From Novosphingobium sp. (GTDB lineage Bacteria; Pseudomonadota; Alphaproteobacteria; Sphingomonadales; Sphingomonadaceae): 64,000 bases of DNA. The translations under genes and the position numbers were made by a program. The notes below the pieces were generated by a model. That model made no database searches, was not told the origin of the DNA, and saw only the letters and a program-made list of their open reading frames with translations. Positions 28,836 to 37,737 of this stretch are shown here, one piece after another. Positions within the stretch are counted from its first letter, which is position 1, and the number at the start of each line of letters is the position of its first letter. The stretch covers positions 1 through 64,000 of the forward strand of contig JAGHZR010000016.1 in assembly GCA_017745295.1 (NCBI GenBank). The letters run 5' to 3'.

Positions 28836-29963
28836 TCAAATCAGGCGTTCTTGTCCCAATGCCTCGCCGTAAGTGCGGCTATAGGCGGCCAGCATCGCCG
28901 CCTCGTCGTAATGGCTGCGTGCAAAGGCCCGATTGGCCGCGCCGAGGCGCGCGCGAAGCCCGTCGTCGCCTGCCAGCCGGGCCAGCGTCGCGGCCAGTGC
29001 CGCCTCGTCTCCGGGTGGGGTGATAAGTTCGCGGTTTTCCACCGATACCATCTGCGCCACGTCGCCCACGGCAGGCGCGGCCACCGGCAGGGCCGCCGCC
29101 ATCGCCTCGACCACCGAGATCGGAAACTGCTCGCTGTCGGACGAGAGCGCGAAAACGTCGAACAGACCGACCGCGTGCGAAGGATCGGCCACGAAACCGG
29201 GGAGATGCACGCGGTCCGCCACGCCGTGCGCCGCCGCCGCTGCCGCGATTGCCGCCCGCTCCGGACCTTCGCCGAGGATGACCAGGCGCCACACCTCGGG
29301 CAGGCCCGCGAAGGCGCGCACCAGCCGGGGCAGGTTCTTCACCGGCCTGAGGCCCGCCAGAGTGCCGACCCAGCGCTCCCCCGGCTGCTTGACCAGCCCC
29401 GGCAGCATGTCCGGCCGGGGGCGGTCGAGATAGGCGCTGCAATCGATGCCGTTGGTGATGAGCCGGACCCGTTCGCGCGGCTGTCGCCATGCGGTGAGGG
29501 CGATCTGCTCCAGCTGCTGCGAGGGAACGACGAGCGCCGAGGCCCGCCGCAGCGCCAGACGGCGAAAGCGGTTGCGCGCGGGCCTGAGGCCCATGGCCTC
29601 GTCCTCGTTGAAGCCGTCCTCGTGATGGACCAACGGCGGCAGGCCGAGCAGCCCGCCGAACAGGCCATGCGCCATGACCGCGTCCATCGCCCCCCAATTA
29701 TAGGTCAGCACGAGGTCGAAATCGGCCATGGCCTGGGCGATCCGCCAGAGCCGGCCGGGCGTCGGGCGCCCCTGGAGGCTCGGGAAGTCTTCGGGAAATT
29801 CCACCGGCAGCCCGGGATCGAGCAGGGCCGCCGCGCCATGCGCGCCGGGCTGGGCCGAGACGACTGCGTGGCTGATCCGGGGACCGAACAGGTTCATCAG
29901 CCGCACCGCGCGCAGTTCCTTGCCGCCCGCCGCGAAACTGGAATGGAGGTGGAGAATGCGCAA
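28836..29963 (-). CDS. glycosyltransferase family 4
   Basis: About 375 residues with the GT-B fold. The N-terminal part begins LRILHLHSSFAAGGKELRAV; the C-terminal donor-binding part has VGTLAGLRPVKNLPRLV, LVILGEGPER, VHLPGFVAD and the E-x7-E motif in SEQFPISVVEAMAAALPV. It transfers a sugar from a nucleotide-sugar donor; acceptor unknown. No ATG fits the N-terminus, so I place the start at TTG (29963), 11 bases after the stop of the upstream hydrolase gene. No other polysaccharide genes are adjacent. The exact start is the least certain part. Confidence 0.85.
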   Translation of the reverse strand: MRILHLHSSFAAGGKELRAVRLMNLFGPRISHAVVSAQPGAHGAAALLDPGLPVEFPEDFPSLQGRPTPGRLWRIAQAMADFDLVLTYNWGAMDAVMAHGLFGGLLGLPPLVHHEDGFNEDEAMGLRPARNRFRRLALRRASALVVPSQQLEQIALTAWRQPRERVRLITNGIDCSAYLDRPRPDMLPGLVKQPGERWVGTLAGLRPVKNLPRLVRAFAGLPEVWRLVILGEGPERAAIAAAAAAHGVADRVHLPGFVADPSHAVGLFDVFALSSDSEQFPISVVEAMAAALPVAAPAVGDVAQMVSVENRELITPPGDEAALAATLARLAGDDGLRARLGAANRAFARSHYDEAAMLAAYSRTYGEALGQERLI

Positions 29964-29974
29964 GGCGGCAGCCG

Positions 29975-30835
29975 TCAGGGAACTTGCGCCAGCAGTCGCT
30001 CGATCGCGGCGACGGATTCGGGTTCGTCCAGCGTCGGGGCATGGCCGACATCGTCCAGCGTCACCGCCTCGGCGCCGGGCAGGCGGCGCAGCATCTTGTC
30101 CAGCGTCGCGGCGGAAAGCAGGTCGGATAGCACACCGCGCAGCACCAGCACCGGCCGCCCCGCCAGCGCTTCCCAGGCTGGCCAGAGATCGGGCTGGTCG
30201 TCGACGTCGTAGCCCAGGAACGGCTCGGCGATCTTCATGTCGTAGTCGAAAACCACCCGTCCGGCGTTCGAAACGGTCATCAGGCGCTTGGCCCGGCCGA
30301 TCCAGAAGTCCAGCGGCTTGCCGGGATGGGCCTCGCTCTGGTTGTCCTCCAAAGCGCGGGCGGCATGGACCCAGGTGGGATAGCTGCGCCCCTGCCCCAC
30401 GTAGTCCTTGATCCGCTCGACTCCATCGGGTTCGAGGAACGGCCCGACGTCGTTGATGACCGCCGCCACGATCCGGTCGGGGATCATCGTGGCCAGCCCC
30501 ATCGTCATCAGTCCGCCCAGCGAGGTGCCGATGGCGATGAAGCGGTCGATCTTCTCCTGTTCCAGCAGTTCCAGCAGGTCCTCGCCGTACTGGACCGGGT
30601 TGTAGCTGGCCGAATCGCGGGCATATTCGCTGTCGCCGCGCCCGCGCATGTCGGGGCAGATCACCCGCCAGCGCGGCGAGAGGCGCTCGGCCAGAACGTC
30701 GAAATCGCGGGCGTTGCGGGTCAGGCCATGGAGGCAGACGATCGGCGGACGCTTTTCGTCCTCGCCGGGATAATCCCGAAAATGCAGCTTCAATCCATCC
30801 CGGCTCGACCAGAACCGATCCTCGAATACCGTCAT
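29975..30835 (-). CDS. alpha/beta hydrolase
   Basis: A 286-residue hydrolase. HGLTRNARDF is the oxyanion segment, the nucleophile elbow is GTSLGG, and the catalytic His lies in DDVGHAPTLDEPE near the C-terminus; the acid is probably in the strand VLVLRGVLSD. No signal peptide. The substrate cannot be inferred. It is followed by the glycosyltransferase gene on the same strand at 11 bases spacing and is divergent from selO, with 67 bases between start codons. Confidence 0.88.
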   Translation of the reverse strand: MTVFEDRFWSSRDGLKLHFRDYPGEDEKRPPIVCLHGLTRNARDFDVLAERLSPRWRVICPDMRGRGDSEYARDSASYNPVQYGEDLLELLEQEKIDRFIAIGTSLGGLMTMGLATMIPDRIVAAVINDVGPFLEPDGVERIKDYVGQGRSYPTWVHAARALEDNQSEAHPGKPLDFWIGRAKRLMTVSNAGRVVFDYDMKIAEPFLGYDVDDQPDLWPAWEALAGRPVLVLRGVLSDLLSAATLDKMLRRLPGAEAVTLDDVGHAPTLDEPESVAAIERLLAQVP

Positions 30836-30902
30836 GCCGAAGCCGCGACCTCATCTTGTGGCCCGGCTTGATCGACGGGCATCGGATCGCCACTATTGCC
30901 CG

Positions 30903-32315
30903 ATGCGAAGCGAACCGCAAGCAAGCGTCTACCGCCCTGCCCCCCGTATCGAGCCTATCGCCGACTGGATCGCCAGTCCGGTGGCCCCTGCCGATTTTCC
31001 GAAGCATATCCTACGCTTCCGCAACGACCGCTGGGCCGCCGCGGTCGGTCTGGACGGGCTCGACGATGAACGCTGGATCGCCCATTTCGGACGTTTCGAG
31101 CCACTGCCGGGCAACTTGCCCCGGCCGCTGGCACTGCGCTATCACGGCCACCAGTTCCGCAACTACAACCCCAATATCGGCGACGGACGCGGCTTCCTCC
31201 ATGCCCAGCTGCTGGACGGCGAGGGCCGCGTGCTCGACTTCGGCACCAAGGGCTCGGGCCAGACCCCCTACAGCCGCGACGGCGACGGCAGGCTGACGCT
31301 GAAAGGCGCGGTGCGCGAGATTCTCGCCACCGAGATGCTGGAGGCACTGGGCGTCTATACCAGCAAGACCTTCTCGGTGATCGAGACCGGCGAGGAACTC
31401 TGGCGCGGCGACGAGCCTTCGCCGACGCGCTCGGCGGCGATGGTGCGGCTCAGCCACGGCCATATCCGCATCGGCACGTTCCAGCGCCTGCTCGCGCTGG
31501 AAGAGAAGGAGCACACGGAAGCGCTCGTGGCCTATTGCCTCGAAACCTTTCCCGGCAACCTGCCCCCAGAAGACGCGCCGGGCCGCGACGAACCCGCCGT
31601 GATCCTGCTCCATCAGGTGGTCGAGCGCATGGCCGATCTCGCCGCGAGCTGGATGGTCGCCGGGTTCGTCCACGGCGTGCTCAACACCGACAACATGAAC
31701 ATTTCGGGCGAGAGCTTCGACTATGGCCCCTGGCGCTGGCTGCCGCGCTGGGACCCGCGCTTCACCGCCGCCTATTTCGACCATTCCGGCCTCTATGCCT
31801 TCGGCCGCCAGCCGGAAGCGGTGCTGTGGAACTGCGGCCAGTTGGCCATCGCCCTCAGCATGTTGACGACGACCGAGCCGCTGGTGGCCGCGCTCGACCG
31901 CTTCGCGCCGCTCTATCAGCAGGCGATGAGCCGCCGTTTCGCCTGGCGCCTCGGCGTAACGCCGCAAGGACTTGAGCAGGACTCGGCGCTGATCCAGGCC
32001 GCCGAGCAGGCCATGGTCGCAAGCGGAGAAGCGCCAGAGCAGTTCTTCTTCCATCACCGAGGCGGACGAAACGGGGGGCAGGACCGATTCGGCGAACTGC
32101 TGCGCACTTACGCTCCGGCCGCCGATACCTCGGACCCGTTCTGGCAGCAGCCGCTCCCGCCGAGCACGCTGATCGATGAGGTCGAACGCATCTGGAGCGA
32201 AATCGACCGGCACGACGACTGGTCCGCGCTCCACGCCCGCGTCGCGGAAATCCGCGAGCTGGGCCGCCAGCTCGGCCCCGCGCCCACGCCCGCCAGACAT
32301 ACGCCGCGAAGCTGA
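30903..32315 (+). CDS. selO: SelO-family protein adenylyltransferase
   Basis: A 470-residue pseudokinase-fold enzyme that transfers AMP from ATP to protein hydroxyl groups (AMPylation), known to respond to oxidative stress in other bacteria. Diagnostic segments are LRYHGHQFRNYNPNIGDGRG, FGTKGSGQTPYSRDGDGRL (nucleotide loop) and GVLNTDNMNISGESFDYGP (metal-binding DFG-like part). The C-terminus ends in Pro/Arg-rich sequence and lacks the terminal Cys or selenocysteine of longer homologues. Start at 30903; an in-frame ATG at 30834 would overlap the divergent gene. Confidence 0.93.
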   Translation: MRSEPQASVYRPAPRIEPIADWIASPVAPADFPKHILRFRNDRWAAAVGLDGLDDERWIAHFGRFEPLPGNLPRPLALRYHGHQFRNYNPNIGDGRGFLHAQLLDGEGRVLDFGTKGSGQTPYSRDGDGRLTLKGAVREILATEMLEALGVYTSKTFSVIETGEELWRGDEPSPTRSAAMVRLSHGHIRIGTFQRLLALEEKEHTEALVAYCLETFPGNLPPEDAPGRDEPAVILLHQVVERMADLAASWMVAGFVHGVLNTDNMNISGESFDYGPWRWLPRWDPRFTAAYFDHSGLYAFGRQPEAVLWNCGQLAIALSMLTTTEPLVAALDRFAPLYQQAMSRRFAWRLGVTPQGLEQDSALIQAAEQAMVASGEAPEQFFFHHRGGRNGGQDRFGELLRTYAPAADTSDPFWQQPLPPSTLIDEVERIWSEIDRHDDWSALHARVAEIRELGRQLGPAPTPARHTPRS

Positions 32316-32410
32316 CCCCAAAGGATTACATCCGCCGTTAGCATCCCGGTAGGAATACTCGTGCAAGAGCCTATCCGACAGCGAGTTATCCAGAGCGGAC
32401 CAGAATCTTC

Positions 32411-33877
32411 ATGGGCGCGACAGCGAGCGCATACAGCACCCGGCAACCCTCCGCCGCCAGCGACGCGAGGAACGTGAACGACATCGTCTCCCACGAACCG
32501 GTAACGGGCGCGGAGATCTGGCGCGGCAAGCCTTGCGACGTCGACGAGGTGGTCAGCCGCGCCCGGCGCGCCTGGCCGACCTGGGCCGCGCAGCCGCTCG
32601 CCACCCGCATCGAACTGCTGCGCCGCTTCGCCAACGAAGTGCGCAAGGATGCGGAAAAGCTCGCCGCCACGATTGCCCGCGAAGTCGGCAAACCCTTGTG
32701 GGAAGCCCGCGCCGAAGTCGAAAGCGTCGTCGCCAAAGTCGAAGTCTCGATCCGCGCCTATGCTGAGCGGACCAGCCAGCGGAAACTCGATTCGGCGCTT
32801 CAGGGCACGATGGCGGTGCGCCACAAGCCACATGGCGTGCTAGTCGTGCTCGGACCATTCAACTTCCCCGCGCACTTGCCCAGCGCCCATATCGTGCCCG
32901 CCCTGCTCGCGGGCAATGCGGTGATCTTCAAGCCGAGCGAGAAAGCCCCCGCCACCGGCGAGATGCTCGCGCGCTGCTTCCACCGGGCCGGGATTTCCGC
33001 CGCCGTCATGCAGTTCGCCGCAGGCGGGCCGCTCGAAGGGCAGGACTTCGTGGCGCACGACGGCATCGACGGGGTGCTGTTCACCGGCTCGGCCAATACC
33101 GGCATCTCGATCAACCGCCGCCTCTCCGCCCGACCCGACAAGCTGGTGGCGCTGGAGATGGGTGGCAACAACCCGATCGTCCTGTGGGACACGCCCAAGC
33201 TGACCGACGCCGCCGCGCTGATCGTGCAATCCGCCTTTTCCTCGGCGGGGCAGCGCTGCACCGCCGCGCGCCGATTGATCGTGAAGAGCAGCCTCTACGA
33301 TGCGGCGATCGCGGAAGTGAAGGCGCTGGCCGACCGCGTGATCGTCGGCGCCCCGTTCGACGAACCGGCCCCGTTCATGGGCCCGGTAATCGATACCATG
33401 GCGGCGGACGGCCTGACCGAAAGCTTCCTCTATCTGCTGAGCAACGGCGGAAGGGCGATCAAGCATCTGGTGCGCAGCGACGATTCGCTGCCGTTCCTCA
33501 GCCCGGCGATCATCGACACCACGGCGATGAAGGACCGCCCCGATGTCGAACTGTTCGGCCCGATCCTCCAGGTGATTCGCGTCGATGATTTCGACGAGGC
33601 CATCGCCGAGGCCAACAACACCCGCTTCGGCCTCGCGGCCTCGCTGGTCGGCGGCTCACCGCAGGACTACAACCGCTTCTGGGCCAATATCCGCGCCGGG
33701 ATCGTCAACTGGAACCGCGCGACCACCGGGCCGAGCCATGCCGCGCCGATGGGCGGAATCGGGCTTTCCGGAAACCACCATCCCAGCGGCTACTATGCGG
33801 CGGATTACTGCGCCTATCCGGTCGCGTCCGGCGAAATGGAACAGCCCCGCGCGATGATCGGCGTGGGCCTGAGATAG
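32411..33877 (+). CDS. astD: succinylglutamate-semialdehyde dehydrogenase-like aldehyde dehydrogenase
   Basis: A 488-residue NAD-dependent aldehyde dehydrogenase. LGPFNFPAHLPSAHIVPALLAGN, the catalytic Glu in LEMGGNNPI and the Cys in SAGQRCTAARR agree closely with AstD, the fourth enzyme of the arginine succinyltransferase pathway, as do GIVNWNRATTG and SGNHHPSGYYAADYCAYP near the end. The other ast genes (astA, astB, astC, astE) are absent from the window, so the actual substrate may differ. The first about 25 residues are poorly conserved, and a later start is possible. Confidence 0.88.
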   Translation: MGATASAYSTRQPSAASDARNVNDIVSHEPVTGAEIWRGKPCDVDEVVSRARRAWPTWAAQPLATRIELLRRFANEVRKDAEKLAATIAREVGKPLWEARAEVESVVAKVEVSIRAYAERTSQRKLDSALQGTMAVRHKPHGVLVVLGPFNFPAHLPSAHIVPALLAGNAVIFKPSEKAPATGEMLARCFHRAGISAAVMQFAAGGPLEGQDFVAHDGIDGVLFTGSANTGISINRRLSARPDKLVALEMGGNNPIVLWDTPKLTDAAALIVQSAFSSAGQRCTAARRLIVKSSLYDAAIAEVKALADRVIVGAPFDEPAPFMGPVIDTMAADGLTESFLYLLSNGGRAIKHLVRSDDSLPFLSPAIIDTTAMKDRPDVELFGPILQVIRVDDFDEAIAEANNTRFGLAASLVGGSPQDYNRFWANIRAGIVNWNRATTGPSHAAPMGGIGLSGNHHPSGYYAADYCAYPVASGEMEQPRAMIGVGLR

Positions 33878-33893
33878 GCAGGCTGCGATAAGG

Positions 33894-34616
33894 CTACTTG
33901 CCGCTGGCGACCAGATCGACCTCGGTAACGCCGCCGTCCAGCTTGCGGGCATAGACCACATAGGCCTGTCCGCCCTTGCGGCCGCCGATGACATGGTCGC
34001 CGCCGTCGATCCGATGCTCGGCGCTGTAGCCACCGCGCTGGGCCATCGAATAGTAGAAGCTCACGACATCCTCCGGCGAGACCGGGGTGGCGTAGTTGAC
34101 CACCCGCAGCGCGCAGCCGTCGGCATCGGTGCCCGCCGCTTCCTGCACCGCGCCGCGCGGATAGACGGGAATGGCGGCGGGCAGTTTCTTCGCCCAGCCC
34201 TCGGAATATTGCACTTTGCCCGCGCAGTCGGTCTTCGCCTTGCGCGCGGCATCGCTGATCTGCGCGGCCGAGGCGGCAATCTGCGCCAGCGCCGAGGCGC
34301 CGCCCTGCTGCGGCGCGGGCGCGGGCAGGAGCTTGCCCCCGGCAACATCGGCGGCGGATTTCTTCGCGGCGGCCACAGCTTCGGGGGTGCGGGCGGCAGG
34401 TGCCAGCGTTATCGCAGCCCCGCTTGCGGCAGAAGTGCTCCCGCCCGCCTTCTCGGGATCGACGACGATCCGGTCTCCGAGCGAACCGCCCACGGCCTGA
34501 TCGCTTTCCGCCGCCTCGGGCTTCTGCTTCGAATTGCAGCCCGCCAGCGCCAGAGCGCCCGCCAGTGCGAGAAGCCCCAGACCGGCAGCGGTAACCCTCG
34601 TGGCGGTAGCCTTCAT
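33894..34616 (-). CDS. putative lipoprotein
   Basis: A 240-residue protein with a lipoprotein signal ending in LAGC (Cys about residue 22). An Ala/Pro-rich low-complexity stretch follows (about residues 40-110), then a compact domain with YSEGWAKKLPAAIPVYPRGA, DGCALRVVNYATPVSPEDVV and YSMAQRGGYSAEHRIDGGD. Two cysteines in this domain may pair. I do not recognise a named family. The ATG at 34616 has AGGAAGGA upstream, which decides the start over an in-frame ATG at 34706. It is convergent with astD. Confidence 0.8.
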   Translation of the reverse strand: MKATATRVTAAGLGLLALAGALALAGCNSKQKPEAAESDQAVGGSLGDRIVVDPEKAGGSTSAASGAAITLAPAARTPEAVAAAKKSAADVAGGKLLPAPAPQQGGASALAQIAASAAQISDAARKAKTDCAGKVQYSEGWAKKLPAAIPVYPRGAVQEAAGTDADGCALRVVNYATPVSPEDVVSFYYSMAQRGGYSAEHRIDGGDHVIGGRKGGQAYVVYARKLDGGVTEVDLVASGK

Positions 34617-34909
34617 AATCCCGTCCTTCCTGTGCCGGACCAAGAGATCGCCGCAGCATCGCAGTAGGGATCGAACCTTCCCGGTAAGCGGCGAAAATTC
34701 AAGCACGGCACCGGGTTAAAGCGGCCCGCGTTCCAAAATGGGATGGCCGAGGCCCGAGACCTTACGAAGCGGGAACCGGCCGAACAGGTCGAAGGCGCCT
34801 GCGGCCCTAAGGTCGCAGACGCCCTCTCCCACCCGTACTCCTGGAGTTCGGGAGGTCTCCCCCGCAAGTCGCCGTCCTCGCGGGGAAGCCAGTCTCTATG
34901 GCGTTAGGC
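34617..34909. ncRNA. highly structured intergenic region, possible small RNA gene
   Basis: A 293-base gap between two leftward genes with an unusual density of perfect or near-perfect hairpins. 34794-34806 pairs with 34811-34823 (13 bp, one mismatch). 34832-34835/34837-34839 pairs with 34845-34847/34849-34852. A CCCCGC/GCGGGG stem follows at about 34860-34885. On the plus strand the order (CCCUAAGG...GCAGACGCC, then a CACCCG...CGGGAGG hairpin) faintly recalls the 3-prime half of 6S RNA, but I cannot confirm this and the usual zapA/ygfA neighbours are missing. It could also be a leader of the lipoprotein gene. Confidence 0.3.
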
Positions 34910-35320
34910 TTAGCGGCAGCGCGAGCCGCCACGCTCCACTTCGCGGCCCAGCAGGGCACCTGCGGCGGCGCCGAGCACGGTGCCGGTGGCGCGATCGCCG
35001 CGGGTGTCGATGGCGCGGCCGGCAAGGGCACCTGCTGCACCGCCTACCAGCAGGCCGGTGGTGCCGCCCGAGCGACGGCAGTCGTAGTAACGACGGTCGC
35101 CGCGATAGCCGCGATCGCCGCGATAATAGTGGTCGCGGTTGCCGTAACCGCGGCGACGGTCTTCACGCGAATAGCGTTCGCGCCAGTGGCCATAGCTCTG
35201 TTCGCCGGGAGCCTCGAAGCTGTGCGTCGGCGCAAAGCTGACGGCAGCCGAAGCGGGAAGAGCGGTCGCCAGGCTGGCCGTTGCGGCAGCGAGGGCGGTA
35301 GCCTTGAAGAATGCGTTCAT
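34910..35320 (-). CDS. glycine-zipper surface-antigen-like protein (17-kDa antigen type)
   Basis: A 136-residue exported protein. The signal peptide (about residues 1-25) ends near ASAAVSF. An Arg/Tyr/Asp-rich middle follows (RERYSREDRRRGYGNRDHYY). The C-terminal glycine zipper GGTTGLLVGGAAGALAGRAI ... GTVLGAAAGALLGREVERGG is typical of the Rickettsia 17-kDa antigen/SlyB group, which inserts into or associates with the outer membrane. The ATG at 35320 has GAGGAG upstream. No lipobox is seen, unlike classical 17-kDa lipoproteins. Confidence 0.85.
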   Translation of the reverse strand: MNAFFKATALAAATASLATALPASAAVSFAPTHSFEAPGEQSYGHWRERYSREDRRRGYGNRDHYYRGDRGYRGDRRYYDCRRSGGTTGLLVGGAAGALAGRAIDTRGDRATGTVLGAAAGALLGREVERGGSRCR

Positions 35321-35526
35321 CTCAAATCTCCTCGTCATTGCCGGGAGGGTGCCGTTTGAGGCTCGATCCGCGGTACGCATTCATCTTTAGGCGAACGAAG
35401 CTGAACAATCCGCAACGCGGCTGTCAGAATTCGCAATAGCGATGAAGCGAGGTCTGTGTTGCGACGAACCGCTTGCCGAACCGGCATTTTCACACCTATC
35501 GCAGGAGCCCACTCACGGGATTTTCG

Positions 35527-36426
35527 ATGCAGTCCACACCCTCGCGCCGCTCGGGCGGCCTAGCCCAGGCTTTCGGCGCCTATTTCATCTGGTGCCTGTT
35601 CCCGCTCTATTTCGCGGCGCTTCATGCGGTTTCGCCGTTCGAAGTCGTGGCTTGGCGCCTGTTGTTCACCCTGCCGTTCTGCCTGGTGATAGTGGCGGTG
35701 CTGCGGCAGGGGACGCAACTGCGCGCGGCACTGGGCAATCCCCGCATCCTCGGCGCCCTGGCACTGAGCGGCCTGCTGATCGGCACCAACTGGCTGGTCT
35801 ACGTGATCGCCGTCATGGAAGGCCATGTCCTCGCCGCCAGCCTCGGCTACTATATCAATCCGCTGGTCAACGTGCTGGCCGGAACGCTATTCCTGCGCGA
35901 GCGGCTGTCGCGGATGCAGTGGACGGCGGTGAGCCTTGCCGCGATCGGGGTGGCCATCCTGTCCTGGGGGGCGCTCGATACCCTGTGGATCAGCATGGGG
36001 CTGGCGCTCAGCTTTGCGGGCTATGCGCTCGTGCGCAAGCTGACTCCGGTCGAATCGCTGCCCGGCCTGACGGTGGAAACGCTGGTGCTGCTGGTCCCCG
36101 CCTTGGGCATGCTGCTCTGGCAAGGCTCAAGCCCGGCAGGCCTCGCCATGGGCCAGTCGCTCACCACCAGCCTGCTGCTGGCCTGCGCGGGCATCGTCAC
36201 CGGCATTCCGCTGCTGCTCTTTGCTGGAGCGGCACGCAAGCTGGACTTCTCGGTGCTCGGCTTCATCCAGTTCGTAACGCCGACGGGCGTGTTCCTGATG
36301 GGTCTCTTCGTCTTCGGCGAACCGCTGAGGTCGATCCAGATCGTCTGCTTCCTGTTCATCTGGACCGCCATCGCGGTGTTCTGCTGGGACCTGCTGTCTC
36401 GCAAGCGCAAAACCGCGACGGCCTGA
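35527..36426 (+). CDS. rarD: EamA-family transporter RarD
   Basis: A 299-residue inner-membrane protein with ten hydrophobic segments in two EamA halves. GAYFIWCLFPLYFAAL at the start, GTNWLVYVIAVMEGHVLAASLGYYINPL and LGFIQFVTPTGVFLMGLFVFGEPL are characteristic of RarD. RarD-like proteins belong to the drug/metabolite transporter superfamily (chloramphenicol-sensitivity protein); the substrate here is unknown. I chose ATG 35527, although a longer frame exists. It is convergent with the HPP-family gene, with stop codons only 2 bases apart. Confidence 0.93.
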   Translation: MQSTPSRRSGGLAQAFGAYFIWCLFPLYFAALHAVSPFEVVAWRLLFTLPFCLVIVAVLRQGTQLRAALGNPRILGALALSGLLIGTNWLVYVIAVMEGHVLAASLGYYINPLVNVLAGTLFLRERLSRMQWTAVSLAAIGVAILSWGALDTLWISMGLALSFAGYALVRKLTPVESLPGLTVETLVLLVPALGMLLWQGSSPAGLAMGQSLTTSLLLACAGIVTGIPLLLFAGAARKLDFSVLGFIQFVTPTGVFLMGLFVFGEPLRSIQIVCFLFIWTAIAVFCWDLLSRKRKTATA

Positions 36427-36428
36427 GA

Positions 36429-37106
36429 TCAGGCTTTCCGGCCCCGCTTCAGCAGCGCCTGCACGAACGCGTCGAGATCGTCGATATCGACGTCGAGCAC
36501 TTCGTCCCACTCGCCCAGCAGTGCCTCGATATCCTCGCGGGTGTAAGGCTCCGGCGCCTTGTGCTGCACTTTCGGCGCGCGGTGCGGCCAGGGGTGGCCG
36601 GTCAGGTTGTTGTAGAGCCAGCCGACCTGGAACAGGAAAATCAGGTTCAGCCCGAGCGGCACCAGATAGCCGACGCCCCAGTGCTGCTCCCCCGTCGCGC
36701 CGAGCGCATAGAGCAAGGCGCAGGCCCCGCCCGGCGGGTGAAGGCTGCGGGTGAGCGACATGGCCACGATCGCCAGGCCCACGCCGGTCGAAGCGGCGAG
36801 CCAGGGGTTGCCCAACAGATGCCCCATGGAAAGGCCGACGATCGCCGAGATCATGTTCCCGCCGATCACCGACCACGGCTGCGCCAGCGGGCTGGCGGGA
36901 ACGCAGAACACCAGCACTGCCGAAGCGCCGAGCGGCGCCACGAGGAACGGGAGCGTGGACAGCCCGCCCATCTCGACGCCCTTCATTTCGAGCAGCATGG
37001 TAATGCCGCCCGCCAGCGCGATCCCCAGCATCCCGCCGAACGCGCCGCGTGCCCAGGCGAAATTCCTGTTCAGGGTCCACCCGCTCTTAAACCATCCCGC
37101 CGCCAC
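36429..37106 (-). CDS. HPP-family membrane protein
   Basis: A 225-residue protein with four predicted membrane spans and the family motif in RSLHPPGGACALLYALG. VAPLGASAVLVFCVPASPLAQPW and GHLLGNPWLAASTGV are also typical. Some HPP proteins are implicated in nitrite transport into chloroplasts or bacteria; here the role is open. The C-terminal about 50 residues form an acidic cytoplasmic tail (DEVLDVDIDDLDAF). The start is GTG at 37106, giving MAAGWFKSGW; the first ATG lies later within the first span. Confidence 0.85.
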   Translation of the reverse strand: MAAGWFKSGWTLNRNFAWARGAFGGMLGIALAGGITMLLEMKGVEMGGLSTLPFLVAPLGASAVLVFCVPASPLAQPWSVIGGNMISAIVGLSMGHLLGNPWLAASTGVGLAIVAMSLTRSLHPPGGACALLYALGATGEQHWGVGYLVPLGLNLIFLFQVGWLYNNLTGHPWPHRAPKVQHKAPEPYTREDIEALLGEWDEVLDVDIDDLDAFVQALLKRGRKA

Positions 37107-37299
37107 CGGCCCGACCTTTCTGCAAATTCATGAGCGAACGGGCGGCCTATGAACCTCCCGCCGCGCGATGGCGAGCCGAGTCGTGCTTGGGCATGCGATA
37201 GCCAAATTGTAACCGGGTTCGTCATGGGACTGCGCCGCCGCTGCCGCAAATCGGCCACGTTCGGATGATGGCCTGCCCGCTTCCGATGGAGCCGTTCCC

Positions 37300-37641
37300 A
37301 TGCCCGCTATCGATGCCACCGCCGCTGCCCCCGTCGCTTCCGAGCAGACAGTGGATGCTTTCGATCTCAGGCAGATGCGCAGTCCTCCCGGCGCTTCATT
37401 CAGCGCAATGCGCCCACGCTGCCCGGATGCCCGCGCGGGCGAGATCGTGGTCTGCGCGCCCGATCCGGAGAAAGAGCGCCTGCGCCCCCTGCCTGAAGGT
37501 TACGAGATCCCCCAAGGCCCGCCCCGCCTCGAAATGAAGCTGGACGAAAACACCAGTGCCGACCTCCATCTTCAAGCTGAGCGCTTTCCCAACGGCATGG
37601 TCAGCAACCGGCTGATGGTCGGCGTGAAGCGCAAGTTTTGA
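37300..37641 (+). CDS. small conserved-type protein of unknown function
   Basis: A 113-residue protein. CPDARAGEIVVCAPDPEKERLRPLP has the pattern of a sphingomonad group of small secreted proteins (Cys ... GEIVVC), followed by a polar C-terminal half ending MVGVKRKF. A classical signal peptide is not evident from this ATG. An upstream start in the same frame might provide one but none is visible. The hairpin directly after the stop supports a real transcript end. Function unknown. Confidence 0.6.
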   Translation: MPAIDATAAAPVASEQTVDAFDLRQMRSPPGASFSAMRPRCPDARAGEIVVCAPDPEKERLRPLPEGYEIPQGPPRLEMKLDENTSADLHLQAERFPNGMVSNRLMVGVKRKF

Positions 37642-37643
37642 AA

Positions 37644-37683
37644 CGAAAAAACCCGGTCCGCCCAAGGGAAAGGCGGACCGGGC
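37644..37683. terminator. terminator shared by the small protein gene and the nitroreductase gene
   Basis: An 11-bp perfect stem (37652-37662 with 37672-37682). On the minus strand it is followed by TTTTTTCG, so it is a strong intrinsic terminator for the leftward nitroreductase gene. On the plus strand only CTTCTC follows, a weaker signal. Confidence 0.85.
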
Positions 37684-37737
37684 TTCTCAAGGCGCCCCGA
37701 TGACAGGAGGGAGGAGGGTCCGAAGCGCCCTATTCGA

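Noticed and set aside
29964..31007. Fusion of the glycosyltransferase with upstream sequence into a 723-residue protein
   Set aside because: The upstream part is out of frame with, and overlaps, the alpha/beta hydrolase gene; it shows no domain.
34741..34909. Bacterial SRP RNA or RNase P RNA
   Set aside because: The conserved SRP GGAAGCAGCC-type loop and the RNase P AGGAAAGUCCG-type core are absent.
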